Below are positions 12,214 through 24,104 of a stretch of DNA of 64,000 nt, piece after piece; within the stretch, counting starts at the first letter, position 1, and the number at the start of each line of letters is the position of its first letter. The DNA comes from Fistulifera solaris (Eukaryota > Bacillariophyta > Bacillariophyceae > Naviculales > Stauroneidaceae), in NCBI GenBank assembly GCA_030295235.1, contig AP026144.1, positions 248,001 to 312,000 on the forward strand, written 5' to 3'. The translations under genes were made by a program, and so were the position numbers. Below the pieces are notes generated by a model that was given only the letters and a program-made list of their open reading frames with translations, was not told where the DNA came from and made no database searches.

Positions 12214-12578
12214 CAAAAGGAAGACGTCGGGCATACGCCATGCGTTGGCGCGTTGGATCAAAAAAATAGCGAAGTAAGTTGTATCCATCCGTTTGACCGT
12301 CATCCGTCTAAATAATTTTAGCGTAAGTACTCAGTACCGTTTCTGAGAAATGGACACGCATGCTCGCATGCTACAAAATCTGCGATACAAGCGTTTTTTT
12401 TATGCAAACTGCAACTGCTGTTGTTCTTCGGGCAAGCCCTTATTAATTCGAACTTCGCGCGCATTTACGCATTTAGCATTATTTTTTGTTCATCAATCTC
12501 GATCGTCGAAAAACACAACGAACGAGAGCAAAGCACCGCACCAAGTATCTTGCTTCTCTTGACATTAAGTGGTCCGTC
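12214..12578. other. Intergenic between tRNA-Pro and the lipase gene
   Basis: The lipase reading frame stays open upstream to 12486, but its first 31 codons lack protein-like character and the signal-peptide Met lies at 12579, so this stretch is taken as 5' flank. Nothing else is recognised. Confidence 0.4.
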
Positions 12579-14480
12579 ATGCAGAATCATATTTGCGCAT
12601 TCATTCTGCTCCAATTCAAAGTGCTTTTATGTACGGGACTTTTAATGCCACTTTCGTCTCATCCTCATTCCTGTAAGGACCATCTTCGAAGATTCAGAGC
12701 AAACAGGTTGGTCTCCCATCTAAGAAACTCACCGATAGAGAATTCGTTATTGTTTTCGTCTGCTCCCGACGATACCGTGAATGATACGGGTTCACTTCAA
12801 CACTCGCGAAGGGAGAGGATCCGGCAAAATGTATCGCGGGGATTGCAATTCGTCAAGCAAAAGACGACCGCGGCAAAAAACGAGGCACTCAGAAAGTTGA
12901 AATCCCATGAAAACGACTATCCTTTTCTGACCGGGAAATTCAACAAAGCATGGACACCTGTTCTTGCTGCATTGATACTTGGCTATCGATTCGGAGCACG
13001 CACGCGCAAAATCGTAACCGACACCTCTGGAACAGTCATTCGACGACGACCTTTCGTGTCGCAAATTGCCTTGACGATCTTTGTTATTCGAGAAATGTGG
13101 CGTGCCATTCCACCTTGGATGAAAAAACAACTTCCAATAGTTCGGAAACAAAGCGCGGTACCAGGATTGGAAGCCGTTGTCGACGAGAGTGATCTTTCCT
13201 CCATCCCTGTTCTCATGGGTCGACTCCAGACACTTCTCAAGGCCAGTACCGCCAAATTATCATCACCGTTATCTGCGGGAGAAATTCAAACGTCGTTTCT
13301 GACCCTACTTCGACTCAGTGCACAAATGAAGGTACAAGATCCTTACGAACGAGACATGGTTTACGAGGACTCGGGAACGTTATTGACCGCCGACGAACGT
13401 GCACAATTCACCGACATTGAAGAGACTTTTGAATTAGCAGATATTGCGTACAACGAACTTCCGTTTGATCAAGAATTGCGAGATGTGCTGGGAGCTCGCA
13501 ATTATAGTTTAGTGAGACACGAACCTCTATCTCTTCCGGGAAGTGCGGCTCATTTTGTTGCATTGTCTAACGAGCAAAAGGTGATTGTAATAGGGGTCAA
13601 GGGCACTTCCAACTTTGAAGATTTCTTGACAGATGCTTGCGGTAATGTAGTGAATCACACGTTGTCCGCTCCGTTCATCAATGGCGGCCCAGTTGAAATA
13701 CGCTGTCACGAAGGAGTCTTCGTGGCTGCCTCGCGTCTTTTCAATGATCTCGAACGTCTCGTCGAAGCACTATTCATCCCGACCGGCTACAAGATAACCG
13801 TGACGGGTCACAGTCTAGGAGCTGGTGTTGCTTCGTTACTGGCAATTCTGCTGCGGTCGCGGTTTGCTGACCTCAGAGCAGAGAGTCGACTGAAGGTGAT
13901 TGCGATTGCACCACCTCCTATACTAGACCTTGACGCTTCACTTGCATGCCAGCCATTCACGACAACGCTTGTCAACAACGCTGACATCATACCACGGACC
14001 TCTCTATCGAATCTCATAATTACTATGGAGTTTCTGAAGCTAGTCAACAATAAGCTCGATGAGTCCGGTCTTAAACCAGCTGGTTTGAACACCACGGCGG
14101 CTTTTCTAAAAACTTTTATGGAAGGCATTAACGGTACAATGATAATGTCGCCCCAAGAAATCAAAAATGGATGGAAAACGTCTATAGAATTGGTGGGTCT
14201 TGACGATCCGGATCATCTGTTTGTTCCTGGACGCGTCCTTCATATGTACGATTTGTGGTCCAAGCCTGGATACGGACTCACCCACAACAGTTCTTTCCCC
14301 GAACCGGCGGATGGTCTTCTTCTTGATTCTATCATTCATCCAGCGGAACGCGTTCTAGTAACAGATGGTACATCACCTGTGCTAAGAACAATTGAAATGG
14401 ACGGAAGAATGCTTTCCGACCATATGGCTCCGGCCTACCGTAGTAGTATTCGCACCCTGTTTGGTGCGAAGTCTGACTGA
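12579..14480 (+). CDS. Class 3 (Rml-type) lipase, diacylglycerol-lipase-like
   Basis: About 633 residues. The start at 12579 is chosen because a hydrophobic leader follows (ICAFILLQFKVLLCTGLLMPL). The nucleophile elbow VTGHSLGAGVASLL lies near residue 410. The usual oxyanion-side phrase VIVIGVKGTSNFEDFLTDA precedes it. The acid candidate is Asp in NNADIIPRTSLSNL, and the catalytic His candidate is in SDHMAPAYRSSI near the C terminus, so the Ser-Asp-His triad is complete. This layout fits sn-1-specific diacylglycerol or triacylglycerol lipases acting at membranes. The leader suggests entry to the secretory route or a plastid-associated compartment; which one cannot be told. The frame is intact. 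Confidence 0.85.
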   Translation: MQNHICAFILLQFKVLLCTGLLMPLSSHPHSCKDHLRRFRANRLVSHLRNSPIENSLLFSSAPDDTVNDTGSLQHSRRERIRQNVSRGLQFVKQKTTAAKNEALRKLKSHENDYPFLTGKFNKAWTPVLAALILGYRFGARTRKIVTDTSGTVIRRRPFVSQIALTIFVIREMWRAIPPWMKKQLPIVRKQSAVPGLEAVVDESDLSSIPVLMGRLQTLLKASTAKLSSPLSAGEIQTSFLTLLRLSAQMKVQDPYERDMVYEDSGTLLTADERAQFTDIEETFELADIAYNELPFDQELRDVLGARNYSLVRHEPLSLPGSAAHFVALSNEQKVIVIGVKGTSNFEDFLTDACGNVVNHTLSAPFINGGPVEIRCHEGVFVAASRLFNDLERLVEALFIPTGYKITVTGHSLGAGVASLLAILLRSRFADLRAESRLKVIAIAPPPILDLDASLACQPFTTTLVNNADIIPRTSLSNLIITMEFLKLVNNKLDESGLKPAGLNTTAAFLKTFMEGINGTMIMSPQEIKNGWKTSIELVGLDDPDHLFVPGRVLHMYDLWSKPGYGLTHNSSFPEPADGLLLDSIIHPAERVLVTDGTSPVLRTIEMDGRMLSDHMAPAYRSSIRTLFGAKSD

Positions 14481-14810
14481 AACGGATTATACATAGTGTT
14501 GATTATAATTTTACTAAATTTTTTCTTTTACCGACGAAACATAGTTTTCTTTCGAGTACCGGTACGAACAATATGGGGTACCGGTACTGGTACGGTGTAT
14601 GGTACCGGTACATATTCACCTAAGTGTTTCAAACAGGTGCGCCTGTCATGTCGCTTCCGCTTCCCGCGCGGAATCAAAAACTCCACCAAGCTGGCGCGGG
14701 AAATAAGTGAGAGCAAGTCCGGTCAGTCGCAATAAGCCGCAACCCTCATTCGTTGTGATTGATTTTACCATTATTTTCTCTTGTCATTGCGCGCAACTCC
14801 TTTCGATAGA
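14481..14810. promoter_or_regulatory. Intergenic GTAC-palindrome cluster upstream of SMC6
   Basis: Between the lipase stop and the SMC6 start, 14556-14612 packs several GGTACCGGTAC-type palindromes in under 60 bp. Similar clusters recur in other gaps of the window. No gene is present. A promoter or insulator role is only suggested by position. Confidence 0.45.
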
Positions 14811-17800
14811 ATGGGGAGAAACTCCAAACGACTCTCTTCGACTACGGGCGACGATGAAGACGAGCAGCGATCATCCAAGCGTCAAAGCTTTGAGCGTGAC
14901 GAGCCGTCGGATGAAGATCAGAGCAATGCCGCTTCGGACGAGAACGATAACTATGGAGATGAGAACGCTAACCCTGAAGCCGAAGAAGAAGAAGAGGATG
15001 TAGAAGACGAACAGTCGTCTACTCCGATGGACCGCGAACGAAGCGATCCTGCCATCAATGCTGGAATTATTAAGAAGGTGTATGTCGAGAACTTTATGTG
15101 TCATCGCAAGTTCACGGTCGACTTCTGCCGCAACGTGAACTTCATTACCGGTCAAAATGGTTCCGGAAAGTCTGCCATTCTTGCTGCGCTCCAAATTTGC
15201 TTAGGAGCCGGTGCCAGAAACACGCATCGCGCCGGTAACCTCAAAGATCTGATTCGAAAGGACGGAGCTGCGAACCAACCCACGGCAGCGATCATCCGCG
15301 TTGCGCTCATGAATGAAGGCTCGGATGCTTACGAGCCTGAGAAGTACGGCAAAACGATCACCGTTGAGCGCACAATTACGAAGAATGGAGGATTCAACGG
15401 TTTCAAGTTGCTGGACGAAAATGGCACCGAGGTTAGTAGGAAGAAGAAGGATCTCCACATGATGCTCGACTATCTGTAAGTAAAAAGTTTCTGTATTTTG
15501 CGTTTTGTTTTTTGCGCGTGTAAATTGATTCTCACTTACAGTTTTACCCGTATCATTTCGCAGAAACATTCAAGTCGAGAATCCTGTGGCTGTGCTTGAT
15601 CAGGAGAACGCAAAGAAATTCCTTTGCGGCAGCGGGGAGGAGAAATTTCAGTTCTTTAAGAAGGCAACCGATTTGGCGCGTATCGATTCGACCTATGCGG
15701 CGACGCAGGATAAATTGGAGGATTTGACTCAGAGTGTTGAACGAATGAATAATACTTTGAGCCAAAAGAAACTCGTGGTTGACGAAGCTAAGCAGAAAGT
15801 GAAACAGCAGAAAGAAATCGACGAGCTTAAATCAAAACTACAGGAAGTCGAAACGATGTATGCGTGGTCGTTTCACAAGGTTGCTGCAAAGGAGCATTGG
15901 GACGCGGAGCAAGTTGTTGCGAAATATGAAGCTAAAGTCAAGGAACGTGAAGACGAATTAGCTGAGTTTGAGAAGGCGTTCAGTCAGAATTCGACAACAG
16001 ATGAAGAAACCAAGCGTAGACGGGTGATGGATGACTTAATTCAACAAGTCCAAGAACTCACAGAACAAAAGCAGCAGCTCGAGTCTCAGTTTAGGCAACA
16101 GATGGTTCCGATCAAACAGCTTGAAAAGGAGAAACAAATGCTTCGAAAAGATCGGAAGGAAATTGAGCAGCAGTTACTCCGTGCCCAGCAACGTCTAAAT
16201 GAGATGCGCAAGCAAATTAGTGAAAGAAGCGGATCGAAAGAGGCGGAGCAGCTGAAAGCTTTGAATGAAGCCGAAAACGAATTGCAACAATTGAAGAAGG
16301 AAAACCCGGAAATTAAGCAAGCTGTGTCCACTTCCTTGCGAGCCTATGAGGAGCTCACGAATCATGTGCGCGATGCAAGTTCCAGAGTCGACACTATTCA
16401 ACGTCAATTAGGCGGTATTGGCGGTCGTCTTCGTAACTTAAATGCCGCGTCGGCAGATTCGCTTTCGATGTTGGGTCCGAATGTCAAGAAAGTGTGTGAT
16501 GCGGTAAGAACGTTATAGTCAGACCATGTTCAATCATCCCTTTCTCACTCTGTTTTTGATGCTATAGATTCAGCGACATGTTTCGTCGGGGAAAATTCAG
16601 AGGTCCGGTGATCGGCCCTATTGCCCATTATATCAAGGTGGCTGCTGGAAAGAGAAGTATGCTGCCATCGCCGAGAAAGCGTTGGGCCGCGGCATGCTGG
16701 ATAGGTTCATCGTTACCACGGACGAAGATCGTCGAATTCTTCAAAACATTCGTAAAGATGCCGGCTGCAAATCTGATTGCGGTATCATTCAAACGAAGAA
16801 CACAGCGAGATTCAGTGTCATGCCATTTCATATCGAAGGTGTTGAAAGAGTTTGTTCTGTGCTGATTGTGGAAAATGATCTGGTGTTTAACACTCTGGTC
16901 GACAACGCCAATATTGACCGAATTGCTCTTTGTGACGATAAAGCTTCCAGCGAGAACCTCTTGTACTACGTGCAAGATGGGCGCGACGCGATTCGCGGTC
17001 CAATTCAAGAAGTGTTTTATCTTCCTAACGGAGGCAAATGGACTGTGAAAGGAGGAAACAAAGCTGATATCCTAGACGGCAAGGCTTTGCGCCAGACACT
17101 CGGTGTAGACAAAAGTGAGCTCATCGCGCAAACTAGAGAGGAAGAAATGCAGCTCAAGAAAGAGCTTCAAGAAGCACGCGCTGAACACAACAAGCTCGAG
17201 CATGAGCACACCGAGCTGCAGCGTCAGTGGAACCAGCACAAGCGTCATCTCCGCACCAACACTGACAACACGGAAAAATTGATCAACGAAATCAGTGAGC
17301 TCAGAGATCAAATTGAAGCTTCAGCCAACATCGAGATAGATACGAATGACCAGGAACAAGAAATCCAGGAGCTGGAGCGCGAGATTGAAGAGCTTGATCA
17401 CAAAGATGGAAATTTTAAAGAGGAGATCAGAAACCTCATGCAAGGTGTCGAAGAGGTCAAAGCCAGTATTAACGAATGCTCCGAACGCATTGACAGTGTC
17501 CTTGAAGAAAGCAAAGCAGCAGAAGAGCACCTGACGCAGTTTTTGCAAAACAGAACTCAGCACGAGGATCAGCTCGAGAGAAAGAGACAAAAGCTGGACA
17601 AGTATCGCGCCGCCGTCGACACAAGCCGTGAAAAAATGGAGTCGCTAAAGAAAGACACTCTCGCTGCTCTACGTCAGGCTAGGCTTCTTACCTTTCAGCA
17701 TCGAAGAGCGAGCCAGAACTTGGAACGTGTGGCTGAGGGAACCGAGGACGTCTCGGACGAGCCATCGGAGGACGATCTTGATTCCATTGAGCCTCCCGAT

Positions 17801-18529
17801 GAGAGCAATATACGAGAACCCGCCCATTATGAAGCTAAGATGAACAAGATGCGGTCCAAGATTGAAAAAGAAAAACAACGGCGAAACATTTCTCGAGACG
17901 ACCGAGCCACAGCTTTCGAAAAGTATCAGCGTGCACTTGATGACTTCTTAAATCAACGCCAACTTGTCGATGAGGTTGAGGCTAAGATTAAGGTTCTCGA
18001 AGACGATTTGAGGAAGCGCATCCACTTGAGAGGCAACATGCAAGAACACCTGGAGAAGTTCACAGACTTGAAATTTAAAGAGCTACTGCGTTTGAACCAT
18101 TTCCAAGGAAGCGTGACATTCGATCACGAGAAAGAGTCGCTTGATCTGCGAGTAAGCAAGAGTTCTGACAAGAAGGCTGTGAGCAAGGACGTGAAGAACT
18201 TGAGGTACGTAAGGCTTGATCGCGTTGAAGTTCGTTTTTCCGAAGCTCGTCTAATTTATTTCTGTCATCTTCTTTAGTGGTGGTGAAAAAGTTACACCCA
18301 GATGTGCCTTATCTTGGCTTTGGGTGAGAAGCTAGAAACGCCTTTCCGTGTTCTGGATGAGTTCGACGTTTTCCTCGATGCGCCGACAAGAAAACTTACC
18401 ATCAAAATGTTGGTTCATTTGGCACTCGAGAAAATGTCCCATCGTCAGTTTATCTTTATCACTCCCCAGGATATCTCGGACATTTCCAGCGATCCACGGC
18501 TCAAGATTCTACGCATGCTTCCCCCCTAA
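14811..18529 (+). CDS. SMC6: SMC6, subunit of the SMC5/6 complex
   Basis: About 1,165 residues in four exons; introns 15476-15563, 16504-16567 and 18205-18277, all GT-AG. After an acidic N-terminal tail the head domain has Walker A GQNGSGKSAIL (~residue 115). Two long coiled coils flank a hinge (GPVIGPIAHYIKV...GRGMLDRFIVTTDEDRRIL). Exon 4 holds the ABC signature SGGEKSYTQMCL and Walker B FRVLDEFDVFLDA, then the terminal HRQFIFITPQDIS. It acts in the nucleus in DNA repair and sister-chromatid untangling. The frame needs +1/-1 changes near 16593, 16650 and 18290; the last falls inside the signature motif, where GAAAAAG is one A short. As this motif is essential, I read these as consensus errors. 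Confidence 0.93.
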
Positions 18530-18910
18530 ACGTCATGGCGTCGTGGGCGGTCCATCGCAGCAAACTCTTAACTTTTCTCAGGCCTCCTAATTTCGCGGAA
18601 CGGTCCACGTTACTTGAGGTAGTCATCACCCACTTCGTGTTTTCAAGGCTAGCTTAGTCTATAATCCTCATCGTCGCTAGTCAACTCGAAAACTTCTCGT
18701 TTTCTTTTCTTTTTTTTTTGCAATCCGTCGTTTCATAGATTTTCCAAGGTACTACGTACCGGTAACCTTAATTACAGGTTTACCTGGTACCGAGACCACC
18801 ATGGAACCGCAACATGAGACGATCACGTTTGCGAACGATTTGCCAAATTCTTCCATTCATTATATTGTTAACATCGATCACTATCTCTTCAATAGTCATA
18901 GCCGGATAAC
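18530..18910. other. Intergenic with GTAC-rich motif
   Basis: No gene is seen. A run near 18748-18795 contains GGTACTACGTACCGGTAACC and TTTACCTGGTACC, the same motif family as in other gaps. A poly-T tract at 18710-18719 lies in the 3' flank of SMC6. Confidence 0.4.
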
Positions 18911-19899
18911 ATGTTGAATTGTTCCAAAAGGAGGCAGTCGGGGCAACCTGCCTGGTATTTCTATTGGACTCGTCCGATCGGGGCGACCGAACATCACTTT
19001 CGATTGTCTTTAACGACGCATCCGCTTTGGGGATGCAAGCATTTTGAAGTAGCTTCTTTGACTTCCGAAATTTCCGCTAGTCGACCTTGCCAGAAACTCG
19101 AGGTGATTATTGCTTACGATGTGAAAAGTCAGCTTCCTCATTTCGTGGCAGAGAACGATTGGGACATGATCTGCACGACACTAGGCACATATCATGGGTC
19201 GAGCCTTGCATCACTCCGCGTCGTGGGTCTGACGCAAGAACAGATGGTGCGGTTGATCGACTCTTGTAAACAAAGAAATAAGACGGGGCTTCAACATTTC
19301 GAAATTACTCTTTCGAAAGAATTTCCGGGGCAAATGCTACAATACTTAAGCCAACATGTTTCCTCTCTGCAAGAGCTCCTTCTGCTCGACCCTGGTAAAA
19401 TGTGCTTTTATTAAGACTCTCTGAGCTGAGACTCTTTATTGAAAGCGCGCAACATATAAAGCTGCTTGTGATCGAGCCGCGAATAGTTGTAACAGCAGCA
19501 GATGACTCCTCGGCAAATCAAGATCTTAATCGTCTCGCTTACACGATACAACAATGCGTTTCATTAGAACACGTAGTACTCTCATTTGCCTGCGTTGGTC
19601 AAAGACCATCGGAAGCTCTTACAATGCCGAAAAGGTTAGCAGACTTAATCAAAGAACCACACGGTGTCACAGGGAGAAAAGAAACTGCGAGTGCAGTTAC
19701 TCGTCGAAATGTGATTTGCCCAAAGATCCTCTCCGCCAGCAAAGATAAGCTCCAATTTGCTCTTGATTGCAACGCCTTTTGTCGTGAGTTGACGAGTGCT
19801 ACGAAGGCGCATGCATGCGGGGACGCGAAAGTGCAGGCTATAGTTGAAGCTGGTTTAAGGGTATTGAAGGACTGGATGAATCAGATCGGATACAACTAA
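18911..19899 (+). CDS. Unknown protein with weak leucine-rich character
   Basis: Two overlapping frames, 18911-19414 and from 19402, join near 19400-19410 to give about 330 residues. The join needs a one-base change next to GTAAAATGTGC, where a T4 tract follows. Leu spacing is LRR-like in places (SSLASLRVVGLTQEQM, VSSLQELLLLDPG, CVSLEHVVLSF). The C terminus is helical (KVQAIVEAGLRVLKDWMNQIGYN). It may be a distant relative of the two decayed LRR-like copies, but no block aligns convincingly by eye. Function unknown. Confidence 0.5.
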
Positions 19900-19990
19900 G
19901 GATTCACGATCGGGTAATATTATTCGGTGATTATCAAGCAGCAATAGACAATGAAAAATAGAGAGTGCGAGCCAGTTACTGATACTAAGT

Positions 19991-22316
19991 TCAAGTTTTA
20001 GGTGCGGGTGGGGTGCAATCAAGGACCACATCCTGTGCTTGCGTGACGATTTCCGCAGTGGTTTTAGTCGATGCGCCAAGCCACATAATCGCCTTTGCGA
20101 TAGTTTGAAGTCTATGTCGCTGGTCGCGAATATTGCGTACAGACCCATCTAAATATACTTGAGAAAGCGTTTCCGGTTCTTGCTTGAGCCATTCCGAACG
20201 CAAGCATTCTTTGGCTGACCATCTTTCTTTCGGGTTGACTACCAGCAACCCCTTCACAAAATCTTTTGCTGGCTGAGAAATGTGGTTCCAATCCTCTTCT
20301 TCGAATTTCCATTCGCCCTTTCGAATCTTTTCAAACAAAACCGATTGATCGTTATCTTTAAAGGGAGGATAGCCGACTAAAAGAATAAATGTGACGACTC
20401 CGATACTCCATAGATCGACTCGAGTGTCGTGCGGTATGTTTTTCAATATCTGACCGACCGATAACGAATGAACAACTCCAATGAGAAAAAAAAATAACAA
20501 ATATATTTGCATTCGGTCAAGAGCTTAGCAAAACGTATCGCGAAATGCGGCATAGACGTACCTCTGGTGCTACGTACGACGGCGTACCGAATCTCGTTGA
20601 GAGACTTTCTGGTGTGTGTACTCGACGGGCAAATCCGAAATCTCCCACCTTCACGTCTGCATTGCTTTGAGGACTTTTCAGTAGAAGATTTTGTGGCTTA
20701 ATATCGCGGTGCGCTATTCCAATTTCGTGCATACTAGAGACCGCCTTCAGCAGAACGACAACAAGATCGCGTGCATCCTTTTCGGTGTATCTGTTCATCA
20801 ATATGATGCGATCGAAGACGTCTCCCCCGGTCATGTTCTCCATTACAAGATAAAAGGCGTCTTTTTCTTCAATAAAATCATGAAGTTGGACCACGTACTT
20901 GTTCCCCTTCAAACTAAGCATCATACTGACTTCATTCAAGACTGTTTCGTCTTCTTTAGGGTCAAGTCCCTTGCGTGCAATTATTTTGACAGCGAATACT
21001 TCTTCTGTTTCTTTGTGAATACATTCCCATACCATCGCGTACGATCCTTTTCGAAGTTTCTTTTGGGTTCATATAGGTCAAGGAATTTTAGTGTCCGTTT
21101 CGGCTTAGCCTTATCAGCATCAGATGATGCAGATCCTTCCTGCGAAGCCACCGTTGGTGCTTCGTTATCGCTTTCATCTTCGATTAAATCTTGTAATTTC
21201 GATTTGAAACCGACTGCATCGGGATCCCAGAAAGGAGCTGCCGTGGCTACTCGAACCGCATGTATGGCAACTTTCCACTTGCTTTTCGGAAGAAAAGCGC
21301 GAATGGCTTCCAAGTTCAAGGACAGATCTCGACTTCGCAACGACTCGGCGTCGCTTTTGACAAACCAGTCGCTCTTGAGCGCCTCCGCTGCACTGAGACG
21401 CGTCTTCGGATTCACGGCGAGAAGATGACTGATCAATCTCTTGGATTCGACGCTTGCATTCTGCCAGTAACTTTCGTGGAAAATAAAGTCAGCCGAGCGT
21501 ATTTTCCGAAACAAATCCTTAAGACTTTTGCCCTGAAAGGGTGGGTACCCTCCGATCAACATGTATAAAAGACATCCTATACTCCACAAATCGCATTTAC
21601 AATCGTAGGGTGCACCAGTGATGACTTCGGGGGCGACATAGGCTGATTACAGTATCATCGAGAGGAAAAGGGGGTCAGATTTTGTTTCACTCAATATCAT
21701 CAACAGCGACGCTTTAACTGTCTCATTTTACCAACCTGGAGTGCCACATTTTGTCGTCAATCTTCCCTCTTCAGGCAGCATCCGTGCAAAGCCAAAATCA
21801 GCGAGCAAAATCTCGCAGTCGTCAATTTTGTTTGCCAGAAGCAAATTCTCCGGCTTGAGATCTCGGTGCACAATCTTACGATCATGCAAAGCTTGAATTG
21901 TCTTGAAAAGACATGTGGCAAGATCTCGAGAATCTTTTTCATTGTAGAGACCGCTGCGCGAGACGGTCAAAGACGTCCCCTCCCGCCGCAAATACTTGCA
22001 CCATGTACAATTTCTCGGGCGAGGCAAAGAAGTCAATCAATTGAACCACATTTTCGACACCCGCCAGTTCTCTCATGATCGCGACTTCCCGAAACACGCT
22101 TTCGTCGTCGTGTTTCTTAAGTTTGGTGCGATCCAGTATTTTGACCGCGTACGTTTTCTCAGCACTCAGTTTGGGATGACATGTGTGCACGACTCCGTAG
22201 GATCCGGATCGCAAGCGCTCATCGAGCTGATACATATCTTCGAATGTCAGGTTGAGACTGGAGGACTCGACGCTGAGTGAAACTCCTGGGGGAATGGGTG
22301 TCGGAATCGATGTCAT
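19991..22316 (-). CDS. Protein kinase with two tandem CaMK-type catalytic domains
   Basis: Three exons; introns 21643-21735 and 20450-20561. About 707 residues. Kinase domain 1 (~residues 28-290): RSGSYGVV loop, YAVKILD lysine, HRDLKPENLLL, DFGFARM, GTPAYVAPEV (across intron 1), WSIGCLLYMLIGGYPPF. A basic amphipathic stretch KWKVAIHAVRV (~317) resembles a calmodulin-binding site. Kinase domain 2 (~388-650): KGSYAMVWE, FAVKIIA, HRDIKPQNLLL, DFGFARRV, GTPSYVAPEI (across intron 2), WSIGVVTFILLVGYPPF, then a second basic amphipathic tail (RHRLQTIAKAIMWL). Both domains keep Lys, HRD and DFG, so both look active; glycine loop 1 has Arg in place of its first Gly. Frame changes near 21970 and 21050 are each one base short. 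No EF-hands are seen, so it is not a CDPK. Confidence 0.85.
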
Positions 22317-22941
22317 GATGAGACCTCACTCTAGAGGTTAACTCTCTTCCTGTGCAATAATGATGCTTTACGAAAAGGCAAAGTATTGTGTGCAGGAAAT
22401 GATTCTTATTCAATCGGAACCTGGCGGCCCTGTTGTCACATGTTTCGTTCCTTCACACTTCACAGCATCCGCGGATCCGCGAATAATCGAGGTTGACGCG
22501 GGACACGATGACACACTGTTTTCTCGTGTGTACAAGTAGACAGTAACAGTACTGGTACAAGTATGGCTTTGTGTCTACTCCGATCCGTGATTGTGCGTCA
22601 AGATTACGGATAGAGATAGACAGAAAGATGCGGTGGGTACTTTGTATCAAAGAAGTCATTTTGTCGGAGGGCAAAGAATAGAAAATGACTTTATCATCGG
22701 AAAGTCTGCAGCGTTTTGCCTCCAACATTGGCTTGGAGAGGATAGAGAAAGGAATGTCACGGAGTTTTTTTTTCCGTGCCCGGCGAGACACAAGACAATA
22801 ATCGACAAGCACTTGCGAAACAGAAAGGTTTCAGAGAACTAGCGATCGACGACGATTGTTCCTGCAATCGCGATCACTGATTCCTCATCGTGATTGCGAA
22901 CACATCTTCGACACCTTTCCAGACGCTTATTTTTTCAAATC
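22317..22941. other. Intergenic between kinase and Ser/Arg-rich gene
   Basis: This is a divergent 5' flank shared by the two-domain kinase (minus) and the Ser/Arg-rich gene (plus). A short GTACTGGTAC motif lies near 22548. Open frames here have no protein-like composition and no other gene is recognised. Confidence 0.4.
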
Positions 22942-24104
22942 ATGGGCCGAGAACCAGACCCCGACTTTGCGGATACGCAAGATAGTAGTTCATTTTCTAA
23001 TCTGAGCGACGCAGATTCGTTTGGGGGAGAGGATAGTGAACCGGAAATTGCACCTGTGCGAGTACCCGGCGATCAACTGTCACTCTCGCTCGATCAAAGT
23101 GCTAGTCAGCATGGTCCTTCTTACAATTCCATGTTGGCTTGGAATAAACGAAGTGACTCGGCGGGTATCGGGGATGATGACGACGACGGCGATGATGATG
23201 AAGATGAAGACGATGAGGAGCCATCCAGCGACGCGGACTTGTCGATTACGAAAAAACAGGCCCGATCACGAGAACCCCCAACTGGTTCAAAGGACAAGAT
23301 ACGTTCTTCGAGTGCTGAGCGAAGTCTGGTGCGCCGTCCGAATAGTTCCACTAGTACGCGAAGCATGACCAAGTCGAGTAGCTCTCGTAAATTGAATGCG
23401 AAGGACTCGGGTGACGAGCTGAGCTCATCGATGCACAAAGGTGTAACCGACCGTCGCATCAAAAGACGTGATGGGGCTGGTGGTGCTTCTGAATTAGCTA
23501 GCACTGTGCACGGAGACGACATTCCGGGCTATTCTCGTGCTCCGTCCCGAAGACCGAATCGCGGAGAACCGAGCCGTACCAAGTCGGGTGATGGCGGCCC
23601 TCCCCCATCCAGTCGGCGATCTTCCAAGGACGAGCTTGGAGCTGCAACACTGCACGGAAAGTCTTCTGTCAGTCGTATACGAAGCAAGGGTCGATCTACT
23701 TTGGAAGAAGGTAAAACGAAAGAGAAGGAAAAGAGTAAACCTGATCGCCGGTCCATGATGAAACGTGCTATGTCGACTACAAACGTAAAACGACCAGAAG
23801 AATACGGTCCTGACGGAAACGGCGCATCCAGTAATGGGCTCCCGTTCGAGTCTCCAACGCCACGCCGCGCGGGTCGTCGACCTCAAAGACCGCCTCGACG
23901 CCAGCTTTTGGATTTACTGCGCGAAAACAAACCTGTGACGGAAAAGGACCTCGCGGACAAGGAAAATCGACAGTTGCTTCACCGACTCATGTACGAGCAC
24001 AAGTTGGGTGTTTCGCTCAAGGATCTGGCGAGAAAGGTCAAAAAGAGACTAAGAATGGGGTCATACCTCCGCCTCCGAAACCTCTTCTTTATGTTGAAGC
24101 ATAA
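22942..24104 (+). CDS. Low-complexity Ser/Arg/Asp-rich protein, unknown
   Basis: About 388 residues beginning MGREPDPDFADTQDSSS. An acidic run of Asp/Glu (~residues 76-95) is followed by long Ser/Arg/Lys-rich disordered sequence with many RxxS sites, which suggests phosphorylation. The only ordered-looking part is near the C terminus: LLDLLRENKPVTEKDLADKE and LHRLMYEHKLGVSLKDLARK. A missing A near 24040 in GTCAAAAAG would restore a Pro-rich end (VIPPPPKPLLYVEA, stop at 24104). Read without it, the frame runs to 24141 with unlikely sequence. Function unknown; the charge pattern suggests a nuclear or cytoskeletal scaffold, which is inference only. Confidence 0.6.

Noticed and set aside
12792-13255. 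Two long minus frames over the lipase gene
   Set aside because: Antisense shadows of a well-supported lipase exon.
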